A DNA stretch of 64,000 nucleotides from Laccaria trichodermophora (GCA_018417955.1 JACTVC010000044.1:124001-188000); one strand, 5' to 3'; shown: positions 1-11,591, numbered from the stretch's first letter. Notes: generated from the letters alone by a model not told the origin. Numbers and translations are program-made.

Positions 1-195
1 ATCCAAATCAAACAATACCACATCCATTGGGATGAAGTGGTCATTGAGAAGCAAAGAAAAGTGGAAAGGTTCTTCAGGTTTTTTCTAAGATTTCCAACTC
101 CAAGTGGAGGCCAGATAGTCAACTCCAACCTTTTGAAATCAGTTCAATTGAGGGTTTTTTCATTCCTAAAAAGCCATTAATATGAATGCTTTCAC

Positions 196-300
196 CTCAT
201 ACCATACCATGGTATTGCACCCTCATACCATGGTATTGCACTCCCATACCATACCATACCATACCATACCATGCACCCTCATACCATACCATGGTATCAG
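196..300. repeat. CATACC microsatellite, left arm
   Basis: Runs of CATAC/CCATG units lie in the left palindrome arm. The mirror copy (GGTAT units) is at 3431-3535. A related GGTATGG-rich tract follows at about 3998-4145 outside the palindrome. Confidence 0.85.
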
Positions 301-439
301 GAACCATAATCTATTTTTATTTAGGCAGAGGAAGGCAGAAAACCCTCATTTCGAAGTTTGTTTACATATATTTACCAATGGCTTTGACCAAAGTGAGGCT
401 AAAATTTTGTAGTGTCTGCTTTGATGTGTGCACTATTTC

Positions 440-965
440 CTAATTGGGCCATTTCCTAATTGGGAAAAGCGTTACACTTTTTTCTGCCACACCTAATGTC
501 AGGCACAGTGTGCAGTTAGGTTGGGAACTGTTTCCCACGCTCTTTGGGCCACTGGAGTTATTGACTAGCTTAGTGTTGTCACTGTTCATGACGATGTCCG
601 CACTATTTCCCAATTGGGCCATTTCCTAATTGGGAAAAGCGTTACACTTTTTTCTGCCATATCTAATGTCAGGCACATTGCGCATTTAGGTCAGGAACTA
701 TTTCCCACGCTCTTTGGGCCACTGGAGTTAGTGGCTAACCTGGTGTTGTCATTGTTCATGACAATGTCCACACTATTTCCCAATTGGGCCATCTCCTAAT
801 TGGGAAAAGCGTTACACTTTTTGCTGCCACACCTAATGTCAGGCACAGTGCACATTTAGGTTGGGAACTCTTTCCCACACTCTTTGGGCCACTGGAGTTA
901 GTGGCTAGCTTAGTGTTGTCATTGTTTATGACAATGTTCGCATATTTCCTAATTTGGAAAGTCAT
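440..965. repeat. 170-bp tandem repeat, three copies
   Basis: Three direct copies start near 444, 614 and 784, recognised by TTTCCTAATTGGGAAAAGCG at each unit start. The units differ by scattered substitutions. Mirror copies fill 2766-3291 on the right arm. The repeat keeps a 61-residue frame open by chance, which I do not call as a gene. Confidence 0.9.
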
Positions 966-1002
966 TACATAATATCAGTTTGGTTTGTACTGTCCGCTTT
1001 TT

Positions 1003-1705
1003 CACTACAAAAGTTACTAGTGTGCGCTTTTTTCATTACTAAAGTTTGTAGTCTTCACTTTTTTCATTACAAAAGTTTGTAGTGTCCGCTTTTTGGACAA
1101 CAAATATATGTAGTCTTTGCCTTTGTCATTACAAAGGCTTGTAGTGTACACTTTTTTCATTACAATGTTTGTAGTGTCCGCTTTTTTTATTACAATGTTT
1201 GTAGTGTGCGCTTTTTTCATTACAATATTTATAGTGTGCGCTTTTTAGACTACAAATGTTTGTAGTGTCCGCTTTTTTCATTACAATATTTATAGTGTGC
1301 GCTTTTTGGACTACAAATGTTTGTAGTGTGCGCTTTTTAGACTACGAAATTTTGTAGTGTCCGCTTTTTTCATTACAATGTTTGTAGTGTGCGCTTTTTT
1401 CATTACAATATTTATAGTGTGCGCTTTTTAGACTACAAATGTTTGTAGTGTCCGCTTTTTTCATTACAATGTTTGTAGTGTGCGCTTTTTCATTACAATA
1501 TTTATAGTGTGCGCTTTTTGGACTACAAATGTTTGTAGTGTGCGCTTTTTAGACTACGAAATTTTGTAGTGTGCGCTTTTTTCATTACAATGTTTGTAGT
1601 GTGCGCTTTTTAGACTACAAATGTTTGTAGTGTGCGCTTTTTTCATTACAATATTTGTAGTGTGCGCTTTTTTCATTACAATATTTATAGTGTGCGCTTT
1701 TTAGA
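1003..1705. repeat. Short-period minisatellite (TGTAGTGTGCGCTTTTT)
   Basis: A degenerate 26-31 bp unit repeats here: TGTAGTGTGCGCTTTTT followed by either CATTACAATATT or AGACTACAAATGTT. The mirror copy occupies about 2020-2728. The unit has internal dyad symmetry (GACTACAAATGTTTGTAGT), so the array can fold at the unit level as well as at the arm level. Confidence 0.9.
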
Positions 1706-3730
1706 CTACAAAGAAGACAACTTGGGCATGAGTCTTGACACCTCAGTGTAGCCTCTTCTTACTTTCTATGATTCCCTGGATGGTACAAAGGCTGAATGAT
1801 GAAGAGCTCTTTTGGCTAGAGTCAGTTATTCTGAAACATTGAGCTATATCCCCATGTACCTGGATGGATACAGGGAAAATATCAGAAAAGCAGACCACAA
1901 GCTTTAAGAGTGCACACTACAAGCTTTTGTAGTCTGAAAAAGTAGACACAACAAGGCTTTCTAATGAAAAGGGAAAGACTACAAACATTTGTACTCCAAA
2001 AAGCAGACACTACAAACATTATAATGAAAAAAGCAGACACTACAAACATCTGTAGTCTAAAAAGCGCACACTACAAATATTGTAATGAAAAAAGCGCACA
2101 CTACAAACATTTGTAGTCTAAAAAGCGCACACTACAAACATTGTAATGAAAAAAGCGCACACTACAAAATTTCGTAGTCTAAAAAGCGCACACTACAAAC
2201 ATTTGTAGTCCAAAAAGCGCACACTATAAATATTGTAATGAAAAAGCGCACACTACAAACATTGTAATGAAAAAAGCGGACACTACAAACATTTGTAGTC
2301 TAAAAAGCGCACACTATAAATATTGTAATGAAAAAAGCGCACACTACAAACATTGTAATGAAAAAAGCGGACACTACAAAATTTCGTAGTCTAAAAAGCG
2401 CACACTACAAACATTTGTAGTCCAAAAAGCGCACACTATAAATATTGTAATGAAAAAAGCGGACACTACAAACATTTGTAGTCTAAAAAGCGCACACTAT
2501 AAATATTGTAATGAAAAAAGCGCACACTACAAACATTGTAATAAAAAAAGCGGACACTACAAACATTGTAATGAAAAAAGTGTACACTACAAGCCTTTGT
2601 AATGACAAAGGCAAAGACTACATATATTTGTTGTCCAAAAAGCGGACACTACAAACTTTTGTAATGAAAAAAGTGAAGACTACAAACTTTAGTAATGAAA
2701 AAAGCGCACACTAGTAACTTTTGTAGTGAAAAAGCGGACAGTACAAACCAAACTGATATTATGTAATGACTTTCCAAATTAGGAAATATGCGAACATTGT
2801 CATAAACAATGACAACACTAAGCTAGCCACTAACTCCAGTGGCCCAAAGAGTGTGGGAAAGAGTTCCCAACCTAAATGTGCACTGTGCCTGACATTAGGT
2901 GTGGCAGCAAAAAGTGTAACGCTTTTCCCAATTAGGAGATGGCCCAATTGGGAAATAGTGTGGACATTGTCATGAACAATGACAACACCAGGTTAGCCAC
3001 TAACTCCAGTGGCCCAAAGAGCGTGGGAAATAGTTCCTGACCTAAATGCGCAATGTGCCTGACATTAGATATGGCAGAAAAAAGTGTAACGCTTTTCCCA
3101 ATTAGGAAATGGCCCAATTGGGAAATAGTGCGGACATCGTCATGAACAGTGACAACACTAAGCTAGTCAATAACTCCAGTGGCCCAAAGAGCGTGGGAAA
3201 CAGTTCCCAACCTAACTGCACACTGTGCCTGACATTAGGTGTGGCAGAAAAAAGTGTAACGCTTTTCCCAATTAGGAAATGGCCCAATTAGGAAATAGTG
3301 CACACATCAAAGCAGACACTACAAAATTTTAGCCTCACTTTGGTCAAAGCCATTGGTAAATATATGTAAACAAACTTCGAAATGAGGGTTTTCTGCCTTC
3401 CTCTGCCTAAATAAAAATAGATTATGGTTCCTGATACCATGGTATGGTATGAGGGTGCATGGTATGGTATGGTATGGTATGGTATGGGAGTGCAATACCA
3501 TGGTATGAGGGTGCAATACCATGGTATGGTATGAGGTGAAAGCATTCATATTAATGGCTTTTTAGGAATGAAAAAACCCTCAATTGAACTGATTTCAAAA
3601 GGTTGGAGTTGACTATCTGGCCTCCACTTGGAGTTGGAAATCTTAGAAAAAACCTGAAGAACCTTTCCACTTTTCTTTGCTTCTCAATGACCACTTCATC
3701 CCAATGGATGTGGTATTGTTTGATTTGGAT

Positions 3731-4215
3731 GAATATTTGTTCTTCTTATAGAAAGGACTGGGAAAGATATGTATCATTAAATGGCTTTGGATGCATGAGA
3801 AAGCTGGGATAAAGCCTATTTGAACTCATTTTCAATAGATGGTTTGGACTATCTAGCCTCAATTTGTAGCCCAATATCTCAAGAAAAACATGGAGAACCA
3901 CCCCACAAAAAATGGTACCCAATGGACCAGTATTGCAGCCTGCAGAATTTATTTATTTATTTTGGAAAAGGACCCCAGACACCCAGTGACAGCTTTGGTA
4001 TGATGGTATGAAGTGGTATCATACCATTTGGTATGGTATAACTTGTCATGGTATGGTATGGTAACTTGGTATTGGTATGAGTGGGATATGGTATGAGTTT
4101 TCCATTCCATGGTACCATGGTATTGGTATGGTGCTCACATACCACTCTGGAATGGGTACCATTGAGGTACCCTTAAATCAAAGAATTCATATACCTCATA
4201 GGTACCCAAAAATGG
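3731..4215. other. Non-coding flank of the palindrome
   Basis: No gene is supported here. The sequence after 3730 resembles the arm end loosely (both mention a GGACTATCTAGCCTC-like stretch near 3845). The tract at 3998-4145 is rich in GGTATGG repeats. Confidence 0.6.
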
Positions 4216-4752
4216 GTGACTGAAGTGGCCATCTCGTTAGCGCGAAATCCCACAGCTTTCGAGGGTGACGACGCTACTCAGCTGAACGACCACTCCTCAC
4301 TAATGACCACTCCGCATGAAAGCGAGCCAACCATCGACCCAGCCGACCAAATTCTCCTGGAAACTTCACCAGCGTGGATTCTCGCAGCTCTCATGGGGAA
4401 CTATGCTATTAGGTTGATCAATGATTTCTCCTCCATGACAGCTCTATCCAAAGACGAGACAACAGACTATCAGGCCACCCATGCCACCCCAAGACCCACC
4501 TTAGCGCAATTACTCTCCCTTTACGAGAGTGGTGTCACAATTGGGCGGAACGACGACCTCTCGTCTTCAGTAGCTTTGACCATGACCAGTCCACTGTCAT
4601 CTCTCCCAAATGACGTGAGTTATGCCCACTGCATTTGCGCGAGTGACTGCTACCCTCAATGCCTTATGAACAGGGAATCCTGGACCCCAACAACTCAAAC
4701 GATTATAGTCCATGAGAATTTCCCTCCTTGTCGATGCCCTAATCACCCTTGA
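4216..4752 (+). pseudogene. Motif-repeat ORF, first half (unrecognised)
   Basis: A 178-residue open frame that I do not recognise. It is Ser/Thr/Pro-rich and soluble-looking, and holds the motif LARNPTAFEGDD near its start and a Cys cluster (CICASDCYPQC) near residues 140-150. The same two elements recur in the next ORF, 48 bp downstream and in the same reading orientation, so the pair looks like one internally duplicated gene now split by a stop, or exons of one gene. GC content is higher than in the neighbouring DNA, which supports coding origin. Whether it is expressed is unknown. Confidence 0.45.
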
Positions 4753-4800
4753 CCATCAATTAAACCTGGTGGCAGCCAACAGGCCTCCCCGTTACTCTAC

Positions 4801-5580
4801 TTGATGAATTCAATTACTTACCCTTCTGACAACTTCACCAGTCACGAAATTGTAACTCCGATAGGGATTAGGGAAAGGGGGAAGGGAGTATCGTTGGCAG
4901 AAGAATTCAACACCCTAGCCGATTTCCTTGCTCATGGTAACCCCACACCCTCGATAGTGCAAATACTGGCTGCTTTCGAGGGCGATGGCTCTGCGTTTTC
5001 TGTACCCACAATAGCGCGAACTCCCGCTGCTTTCGAGGGTAATAATTTGACTATGACAAACAATGATTCTCAGCCTGCAGTAACCCTAGTGACTCTCCAG
5101 AAACAATCTCTCCCAACCGACAGCTATGCCTGCAGTAGTTGTGCAGGGAACTGTCGTCGTCTGGTCTTTGAAGGCCAGAAATCTCTCTCACTGTCAAGCC
5201 CACAACGATACGAGGTCAAGCCAATTGACAACCCCTCTCCTTCCCCATTCGCGTTAGCATGTATACCCACTGCTTTCGAGGATGACATCCTTGCCACAAA
5301 TGATGCCAACTCTATGCCTTTCCGACCTTCGTTGGCGCGAACTAACACTGCTCGTGAGAATGTTGTCCAGGCCATGAAAGTGGACGACGACCCCGTACTC
5401 TCCATACTCATGATGACGCGATTACCTGCCGCCGTCGAGGGTAACCACCAGGATGCAATGGACGTCGACACTACATCTCCTACATCCATACCAGAGCGAA
5501 TGCCCGCATTGTCATGGAGAGTGGTAGCTACCACTTATATAAAATACACAAGGCAAATGCCAGCACAGAGATTTCATTGA
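4801..5580 (+). pseudogene. Motif-repeat ORF, second half (unrecognised)
   Basis: An open frame of about 259 residues. A degenerate motif [IL]AR-x-P-[TA]-AFEG-[DN] repeats at irregular spacing: LAAFEGD, IARTPAAFEGNN, ALACIPTAFEDD, SLARTNTAREN and MTRLPAAVEGN. A second Cys cluster (YACSSCAGNCRR) matches the one in the ORF upstream. No catalytic domain or membrane segment is visible. The end of the frame (from about 5520) is a poor match to the motif pattern and may be intronic or non-coding. It could be a decayed repeat-containing protein gene or a TE-associated ORF. Confidence 0.45.
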
Positions 5581-5749
5581 AGCCAATAAATTCTAAGATA
5601 TGAAATGGTGTGGCAAATGATATGAAATTCATGTCATTTGAATGGCCAGGTCATGTCATTGGTGTGTTGGCTTGATATCTTTGCCATGTCATTCACCCCT
5701 AGCCCTCTATTTCTTTCCCCTGCCAGCTCTATATGTCTTTCTCTACCTA

Positions 5750-6135
5750 GGACGATGTTTTATCTATTTCTTTCCTCCCATGTGGCTATTTCTTTCCCTC
5801 CTAGGTGTATATTTCTTTGTTTCCCTAGGCCAATGTTTTAGATATTTCTTTCCTTCCAGCCATCCATTTCTTTGCTTCCCTAGGCCGATGTTTCAGATAT
5901 TTCTTTCCTCCCAGCCATCCATTTCTTTGTTTCCCTAGGCTGATGTTTTAGATATTTCTTTCCCCCAGCCATCCATTTCTTTGCTTCCCTAGGCTGATGT
6001 TTTAGATATTTCTTTCCTTCCATGCATCCATTTCTTTGCTTCCCTATGCTGATGTTTTAGGTATTTCTTTCCTCCCATCCATCCATTTCTTTGCTTCCCT
6101 TGGTCGATGTTTTAGCTATTTCTTTGCTTCCATCC
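5750..6135. repeat. 55-bp tandem minisatellite
   Basis: About seven units have the core GATGTTTTAGATATTTCTTT followed by CATCCATTTCTTTG and CTTCCCTAGGC. Unit starts lie near 5753, 5830, 5886, 5941, 5996, 6051 and 6106, giving a 55-bp period in the best part. The polypyrimidine content opens long frames on the plus strand that I do not accept as genes. Confidence 0.9.
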
Positions 6136-6290
6136 ACCTATTTCTTTGCCTCCCAGGCTAAATTTACTTATTTATCCAGCTCTATTTTTATCCATTTGAT
6201 TGTCCCACACCCATATTTCATTGCCTGCCTGCTCTATGTTTTATTCATTTCATTGGCCCCTGCCCATATTTCATTGCCTGCCTGCTATAT

Positions 6291-7402
6291 ATTGCCTCAG
6301 GGTCCAGGGTGCATTTCCAAATATGGTATATAATATTAGGTACTGCTTTCGGGGTCTACTAAATATATCCAAAAAAGTAAACATCATTGGGGATGACTAA
6401 AAAGTGGAAGAAACCAAGATAATAATACATGTCAGGGTCCAATGGGGTGGTCACATGACCAATTTCCCAAAATAGGAAAAACAAACAAAAGCTGCAGCCT
6501 TGTATTGTAGCTTTCAGAATCTCTTCAAATTATGTCCCAAAGTGCTCCTGTTGTGGAGATATGAGGCAAAACATCTTTCCTATGGCTAGCTTGATTTCAA
6601 CATATTTAGAAAGGTAAAAGAAGAGGCTAAATATCACATTGTGGGGAAATGACTAAAAAAAGGAAGAAGCCTGGCCTGAAAGGGACATTGTGTACACAGT
6701 ACAAGGTTTTGTCTATTTGAATTGGTCCTGTAGTGCTGTAGACAGCCATACATTTGTTGAACTTTATTGGCAGATAGTACTAGGAAATGTAGACATATTA
6801 TAGAAGTATTTTGAGCTAGCTTCAACAACATTGTGTATGTCCTCACTCATAGTTGCAGTCTGGTTCTTAGATCTATGGTATCAACTTAGAATGTTAAGCC
6901 TGTCTCATAATGTAGACAACAGCTCACTTTAAATGTAGTTGGCTGGTAAGTATGTTGAGTAATTTTGAGGAGTTGTTTGACAGTCAACAAAGTGTATCAA
7001 AATGTTAGTCAAATCAACTACCCATGGTAGTTCAGTAAGTGGTGTTGCTGAGTGATGTTGCCTTCACATAATGGTGTCAGTAAAAGGTGGGGCAGTCAGG
7101 ACTCACCTAAGATGATGAAATCATGTCATTCGTCATCTCATTGTCACGTCGCCTGGCAGCAATGTGGCAATGCATTGCATGCTGTTGCAAGCACTCATTA
7201 CTGGGGAGCTGTCGTTATGGGGCAGCTGGTGTAGGGCATTGGCAGGTGGATGGTACAGGCAGTGGCCTTTGGTGACATTGTATAAAATAGCCTATGATGT
7301 AGGACTTGGCTTGTCTGAGCCCTAGCTGGGGCTCAGATGAACCCAGTCCTATGTCATAATTTGGTGGGAATGTTCAATGCAAATAGTAATCATCATATGC
7401 AA
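6291..7402. other. Non-coding interval with element fragments
   Basis: 6295-6560 resembles element A/B interiors: the CAGGGTCCAGGGT module, a CCAAATATGG decamer at 6317, and the AAAGTGCTCCTGTTGT string also present at 47365 and 62284. The rest, to 7402, shows no gene. A short inverted repeat (GAGCCCTAGCTGGGGCTC) lies near 7318-7335 and is related to the hairpin inside element B. Confidence 0.6.
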
Positions 7403-8222
7403 TCTGAACTACCGCATGTGTGGTAGTTCAGATTGCACATATTTGTTTTCAATGATGTTGAAAACAAAGACAATCTGAACTACTGTTAGAGTTCCTCGAC
7501 TCGAACGTTGGTGTATTCCTGCAAATACACAATAGTTAGTAACTTGGATAGTAAGTACTACTTACTAATGATAGTCCTGTACTCCAGCAAATGAGGCTGA
7601 AGATGAGTCGAGTGCATGATTGTATTCCTTGGATCACATGAATCCTTGACATGAATCGTAGTCTTGATTACTTCTGCGTTGACGACGTGGATGATGCAAC
7701 TAGTATTGGAGACGTTAGTACTGAGATGTTAATGCTTCTGATTTAAGTATACGATAGCACACGGCTTTATCAGTTACTTAATGGTCCAAGTTGTACTTAA
7801 ACTTAATAAGTTCACATGAAGTTTTATGGGTAAAAAAGAGGTATCCTTCATTCACGGTTTACGAACATCTTAAGTACTCTACTAATGATTCTAGATTCCA
7901 AGAGAAGGTGTTAGAACCTTCTGAAGCCTTCTAGTAAGTACGATTGTATCTTATTCTACATTTGTGTCTGTTTGTTAGTACTACGCTTGCCAAATAGTAT
8001 TAAACAGATGTGTCGCGTACAAAGAACATAGTCATGTTGGATCCGGGTATAAACACGCTATTAAGTTAATATACAGATGAGAGAATATAGCATAGGATCA
8101 GGAGACATAATGGGATAAGAGGGAATAGGAATTGAAGACTGTACTGATTGCGATGAGGGTACCATAACAACTACCGTGCGCACGGTAGTTCAGATTGCAC
8201 CTATTTGTTTTCAATGACATTG
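7403..8222. repeat. Nested palindromes split by a solo LTR
   Basis: CTACCGCATGTGTGGTAG and TTTTCAATGATGTTGAAAAC are back-to-back hairpins near 7411-7465. A second pair, ACTACCGTGCGCACGGTAGT and TTTTCAATGACATTGAAAAC, lies at 8170-8225. The solo LTR sits between the two. Similar CTACCG/CGGTAG hairpins occur inside element B (for example near 14623). Confidence 0.75.
7484..8169 (+). mobile_element. Solo LTR of an LTR retrotransposon
   Basis: A 686-bp segment begins TGTTAGAG and ends CATAACA, with the 5-bp inverted ends TGTTA/TAACA. It is bounded by a perfect 5-bp target duplication ACTAC at 7479-7483 and 8170-8174. No internal retrotransposon genes, primer-binding site or polypurine tract follow it, so it fits a solo LTR left by LTR-LTR recombination. 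The superfamily (Gypsy or Copia) cannot be told from the LTR alone. Confidence 0.85.
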
Positions 8223-8246
8223 AAAACAAAGACACTGTTGTCTCTA

Positions 8247-8395
8247 CTGTACCATTTCAATCAATTCGGCAGTAACGTGTAACGCCAATTTTTTTTGACC
8301 CCGGATTTAATTTTTTCTCAATTTGTCCGATTTTTTGAGATTCATCAAAAACACAAAAAAGTCATGTGACTGCCGAATTGATCGAAATGGTACAG
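8247..8395. mobile_element. Tc1/mariner-type MITE (TA target)
   Basis: A 149-bp element with terminal inverted repeats of about 29 bp that begin CTGTACCATTTC and end with its complement (one mismatch, A/G). A TA dinucleotide flanks both sides (8245-8246 and 8396-8397). It has no coding capacity. TA duplication and short TIRs are the Tc1/mariner signature. Confidence 0.85.
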
Positions 8396-8438
8396 TACTT
8401 TGTTTTCAATTGACTCAACACCATGCATGACAATGCAT

Positions 8439-9431
8439 TTACTAGTCCTCTGAGTTTACGAAGAGACTCATTTATTACCCTTGATCTCAAGGAAATTTTC
8501 AGCATTCTAAAGCTGAACTTTGCCTTTCTCTCACGAAAATTGATGGTTTCCCATGTTCAGTGTTCAGTGTTTCAGGGTCTCTAGCCTTTTGTAGTCTTCT
8601 ATGTTCAGGGTTTCAGGCACTCTAGTTATTTATAGACTTCTGTCATCATTTTTGTAGTTGATAGTATCTGGTGATGGTGTGAACTCTCATTACAAGTCCT
8701 CTGAGTTTACAAAGAGACTCGTTTATTACCCTTGATCTCAAGAAAATTTTCAGTGTTCTAACACTGAACTTTGCCTTTTTCCCATGAAAATTGATGGTTT
8801 CTCACATTCAGGTTTTCAGGGGTTTCAGGCACTCTAGCTTTGTACGCTTCTGGCATCATTTGTGTAGTTGATGGTATAAAGTAAAAGGTTTTACTGACCA
8901 TGTGATCTGTCCAGTGATGGCACAGATTGTCACTCAACATGGTCACCACCAGTTAATGGCAATTCATCTATCTGCCAAACACTATTGTTCATCAGTTCTA
9001 TTGCATCATTTTGTCCATTGTATAGTTGTCACATTATATATAGCTATGTGAACTAGTGCATGTGGCAGCAGTTATTTATAGTTTTGTTATAAGTGGTATC
9101 CAGTAAGTGGCAGCTTTTCTTTTGAATACACTTTTATAGATGCTTTTCTCATTTTCAGGACCAATTATGTAGTGTATACTACTACAATGTATGTAATTAA
9201 ATTTCTTGCAGTTGTATAGTATTTTTGCATTTTATCTTATGTAATTTGGATCAGATATGACAGAGTTGCAGTAGTTTCTTTCAGAATTGCAGATATAAGC
9301 TGGGAAATGACATGTCAATTATGTAATATATAGTGCACAAATCTACGTAATCGAATTGCGCGGAATTTTAGCTTTTTTCTGGATTTTATTTTATGTAATT
9401 CGGAATAGATTTGACAGAGTTACAAAAAATG
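8439..9431 (+). mobile_element. Diverged left half of a B-type element
   Basis: Two left-end sequences (TTACTAGTCCTCTGAG at 8439 and TTACAAGTCCTCTGAG at 8690) are followed by sequence similar to the left half of element B at 47753 onward. This includes the repeated words TTATGTAATTTGG and GACAGAGTTGCAGTA. The similarity stops at about 9431, where the sequence changes abruptly to the upstream region of the gene at 9623. It is clearly older than the B copies at 38.6 and 47.8 kb. Confidence 0.75.
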
Positions 9432-9550
9432 TCAGAATTGGAATGTTTGGCGGTGTATGTGGCGAAATGTGTGGCGGAATGTTTGGCGTGCAAAACAACA
9501 AGGGCGCTACGCATTCCGCCTGCGTCTCCCTCTTCCCCCATGTTAATACC

Positions 9551-9558
9551 TTATATAC
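9551..9558 (+). promoter_or_regulatory. TATA-like box of the 9623 gene
   Basis: TTATATAC lies about 65-72 bp before the ATG, in a short AT-poor leader. The start context CCACCATGA fits a good eukaryotic initiation context. Upstream, at 9440-9500, TGTTTGGCGG-like words recur three times; they resemble E2F-type sites but are unproven. Confidence 0.45.
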
Positions 9559-9622
9559 CCCTCCATTAATGCGCATATAGTCACCTATAGCATCACGAAC
9601 ATCGTTTCACGCTCTTTCCACC

Positions 9623-11591
9623 ATGAATACAGTCATTCCCAACATCAACGGCCCAAATTCCTGTCCTGCGTGTCATTGTGCTCTGAAAGTCAAGCTTGCG
9701 GCAGGTGGTAACTTCCCTGGCCAGTATTACATACGGGTAAGTTGACGAGGACACTCCCTTTGCACAAGCTCATTCTCTTTTGTTCCAGTGCCATGCCCAC
9801 CACTACCACTACACCTTTATGCCAGGCGTTGCGCCCGATGCCGTGTCAGCGCCCACCTCTCGTTCCTCTACAACCACATCGTCTGTCAGTGTCAAGGCCT
9901 CATCCAAGTGTACCGAAAGCACATGCCACAGGGTTGGAAATTCAGTCTGCGTTCGACTGATGTGCAAGAAGTGCTGCGTTGCGCGCACAGGTTGCGGTAT
10001 CCACTCGGTCGCTACAGTGGTTGCCAATAAGCGGAAAGGAAAACAACCACAGGTTTCCGCAGCCACGTCTTCCTCCTCGGTTTACCATCCCCCTCCCACG
10101 CGATCACTTTCCCCCGGGGAGGAGCTCCAGAATGCGATTGCGAACATGGACCCCACTGTCCAGTTCATGCGTTCTGTGGAGGCTTCAACACGGGAGGCCG
10201 ACCTTGCTCGTGCACAGGAGCTTGCAGACGAAGCCAAGGAAGAGGCTGATTATCAGGCAGCCCTTGCGGCTTCTCTCGGTCACTCTCCACCACGCAACGA
10301 CACTCATTCATCTCCTTCCGACTTTGCCTCCACCTCACACGTTACCTCCTCGCACTTTGCCTCTTCCTCGCGTATCGCCTCCTCCTCGCATGTTGCCTCT
10401 TCCTCACGTGTTGTCTCCTCACGTTCTGGCCCATTGTCCCTCGTTCGTTTTACACCCTCTCCTCCAGCACCACCCCCCAGCACTAGCGCCAAGGCTCCGA
10501 AGCACACGACCCATCTTCGTTCTGAATGGATGCGGGGATACGAAGACAAGACATTGCAACCGTTGAAGAAGCGAGGGCGAGCGCAGGGTGATGTGGCATT
10601 GCTCCACAAATTTTACATCATGTTTTGGCGACAGGTAAGCAGTCGTAAATGTCATGTTTGTCGCCCGCATCCCTCTTAATGCTCCTTGTAGGATGGTGCA
10701 CCACCAGAGGTTTTATCAGTGCAAGTTTCACAGGGGTGGCCGACATGGACATTAGCGCAGTGCCCAAAGACCCTGGAGAAGCTTGGCACCGATGCTCTCG
10801 ACGTCTACAATATCCCCACTCGTCACTGGGTCCAAGTGGATGCCAGCTGGCCCCATTCCGTATCTACCGACGCCTACCTCCTCTTTCGTTGCCGAAATGT
10901 CAAGTGCTTGGACTTTGACAAGGAACTCGCCACCGTCACGAGGAAGAACACTCACCTTCGCACCAACATGCCAGGTGATCGGAGTAGTGTACGAGTGTCG
11001 CGCAAGCGCAAAGCCACCCTCACGCCATCTCCTCGATCATCGCCCCCTTCTGAGAATCAAGTTTTGGACCTCACCATCACACCCAAGGCCTCGGCACGAA
11101 AGCGACACCTCCCGAGTCTCACTCCCCTCACTATTCCTGTCGTCACCATTCCTGATTCTCCCATAACGTCATCCACATCCCCTTCATCCATCTGGACATC
11201 CACCGTGTCTCAAGGACCCTCATCATCATCCTCCTTCGCTCTCACAAGCCCCTCCTCTCCACCGGTACCATCATCGCCCTCCTCTATACCTTCCCCAGTC
11301 TCGACATCCTCGCATAAGTCATCTTCAAAGTGGCCGGCCAATTGCTATGTAATTGACATGCGGGATGCATTTGAGAAGATTGATAGTCGGGTGATGAGAA
11401 AACGGTTCGGTACGCTGGAAGAGCGGCTCGAGCATGTGTTCGGACGCAAGGTTAAGCTTGCAACATACTACAACGCACGCACCCGATGGAAGGCCGCCTC
11501 TGAGGATCACCGTGAGGAGGCTGTGGCTGGTGGACGTACGCCTTCTGGTCGCTGGTCGGTCTTTGCACGCCAATATCCCCTCAGACAGTAG
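9623..11591 (+). CDS. Cys-rich protein beside KDZ-type gene
   Basis: Spliced model: 9623-9736, 9789-10634 and 10692-11591. The introns are 52 and 57 bp with GTAAGT/CAG and GTAAGC/TAG, and both junctions are phase 0, giving 619 residues. The N-terminus has paired Cys/His (CPACHC near residues 14-19, then CHAHHYHYTF across the first intron). A second cluster, CTESTCHR...CKKCC...GC, follows and is probably zinc-binding. A UIM-like helix (EADYQAALAASLG, about residues 190-202) follows an acidic Ala/Glu stretch. The middle is Ser/Pro-rich and disordered. A conserved-looking basic C-terminus holds RKRFGTLEERLEHVFG and YYNARTRW. It converges with the CxC5/CxC6 gene 136 bp downstream, and I recall such Cys-rich genes near KDZ transposons in mushrooms. 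Function unknown. Confidence 0.8.

Larger units (their letters stand above)
1..3730. repeat. Giant palindrome (1.67-kb inverted arms)
   Basis: Base i pairs with base 3731-i. The first bases match the complement of 3730, 3729 and so on, and the open frames on the two arms are mirror images with identical translations. The arms run about 1-1672 and 2059-3730. The central 386 bp (1673-2058) are mostly unique, with weaker inverted similarity at the edges. The arms hold a CATACC microsatellite, a 170-bp tandem repeat and a short-period minisatellite. The right arm ends exactly opposite window base 1, so the left arm may extend past the window. It could be a real foldback structure or an assembly or read artefact. 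No coding sequence is supported. Confidence 0.95.

Noticed and set aside
182..443. His/Pro/Thr-rich ORFs in the palindrome arms
   Set aside because: Encoded by the CATACC microsatellite and mirrored on the other arm.
1003..1705. CRISPR-like repeat-spacer look of the short-period minisatellite
   Set aside because: Units are contiguous and degenerate, spacers are not unique, and the genome is clearly eukaryotic (spliced genes).
5640..6333. Plus-strand ORFs of 67-98 residues rich in Phe, Leu and Ser
   Set aside because: They are translations of the 55-bp pyrimidine-rich minisatellite.
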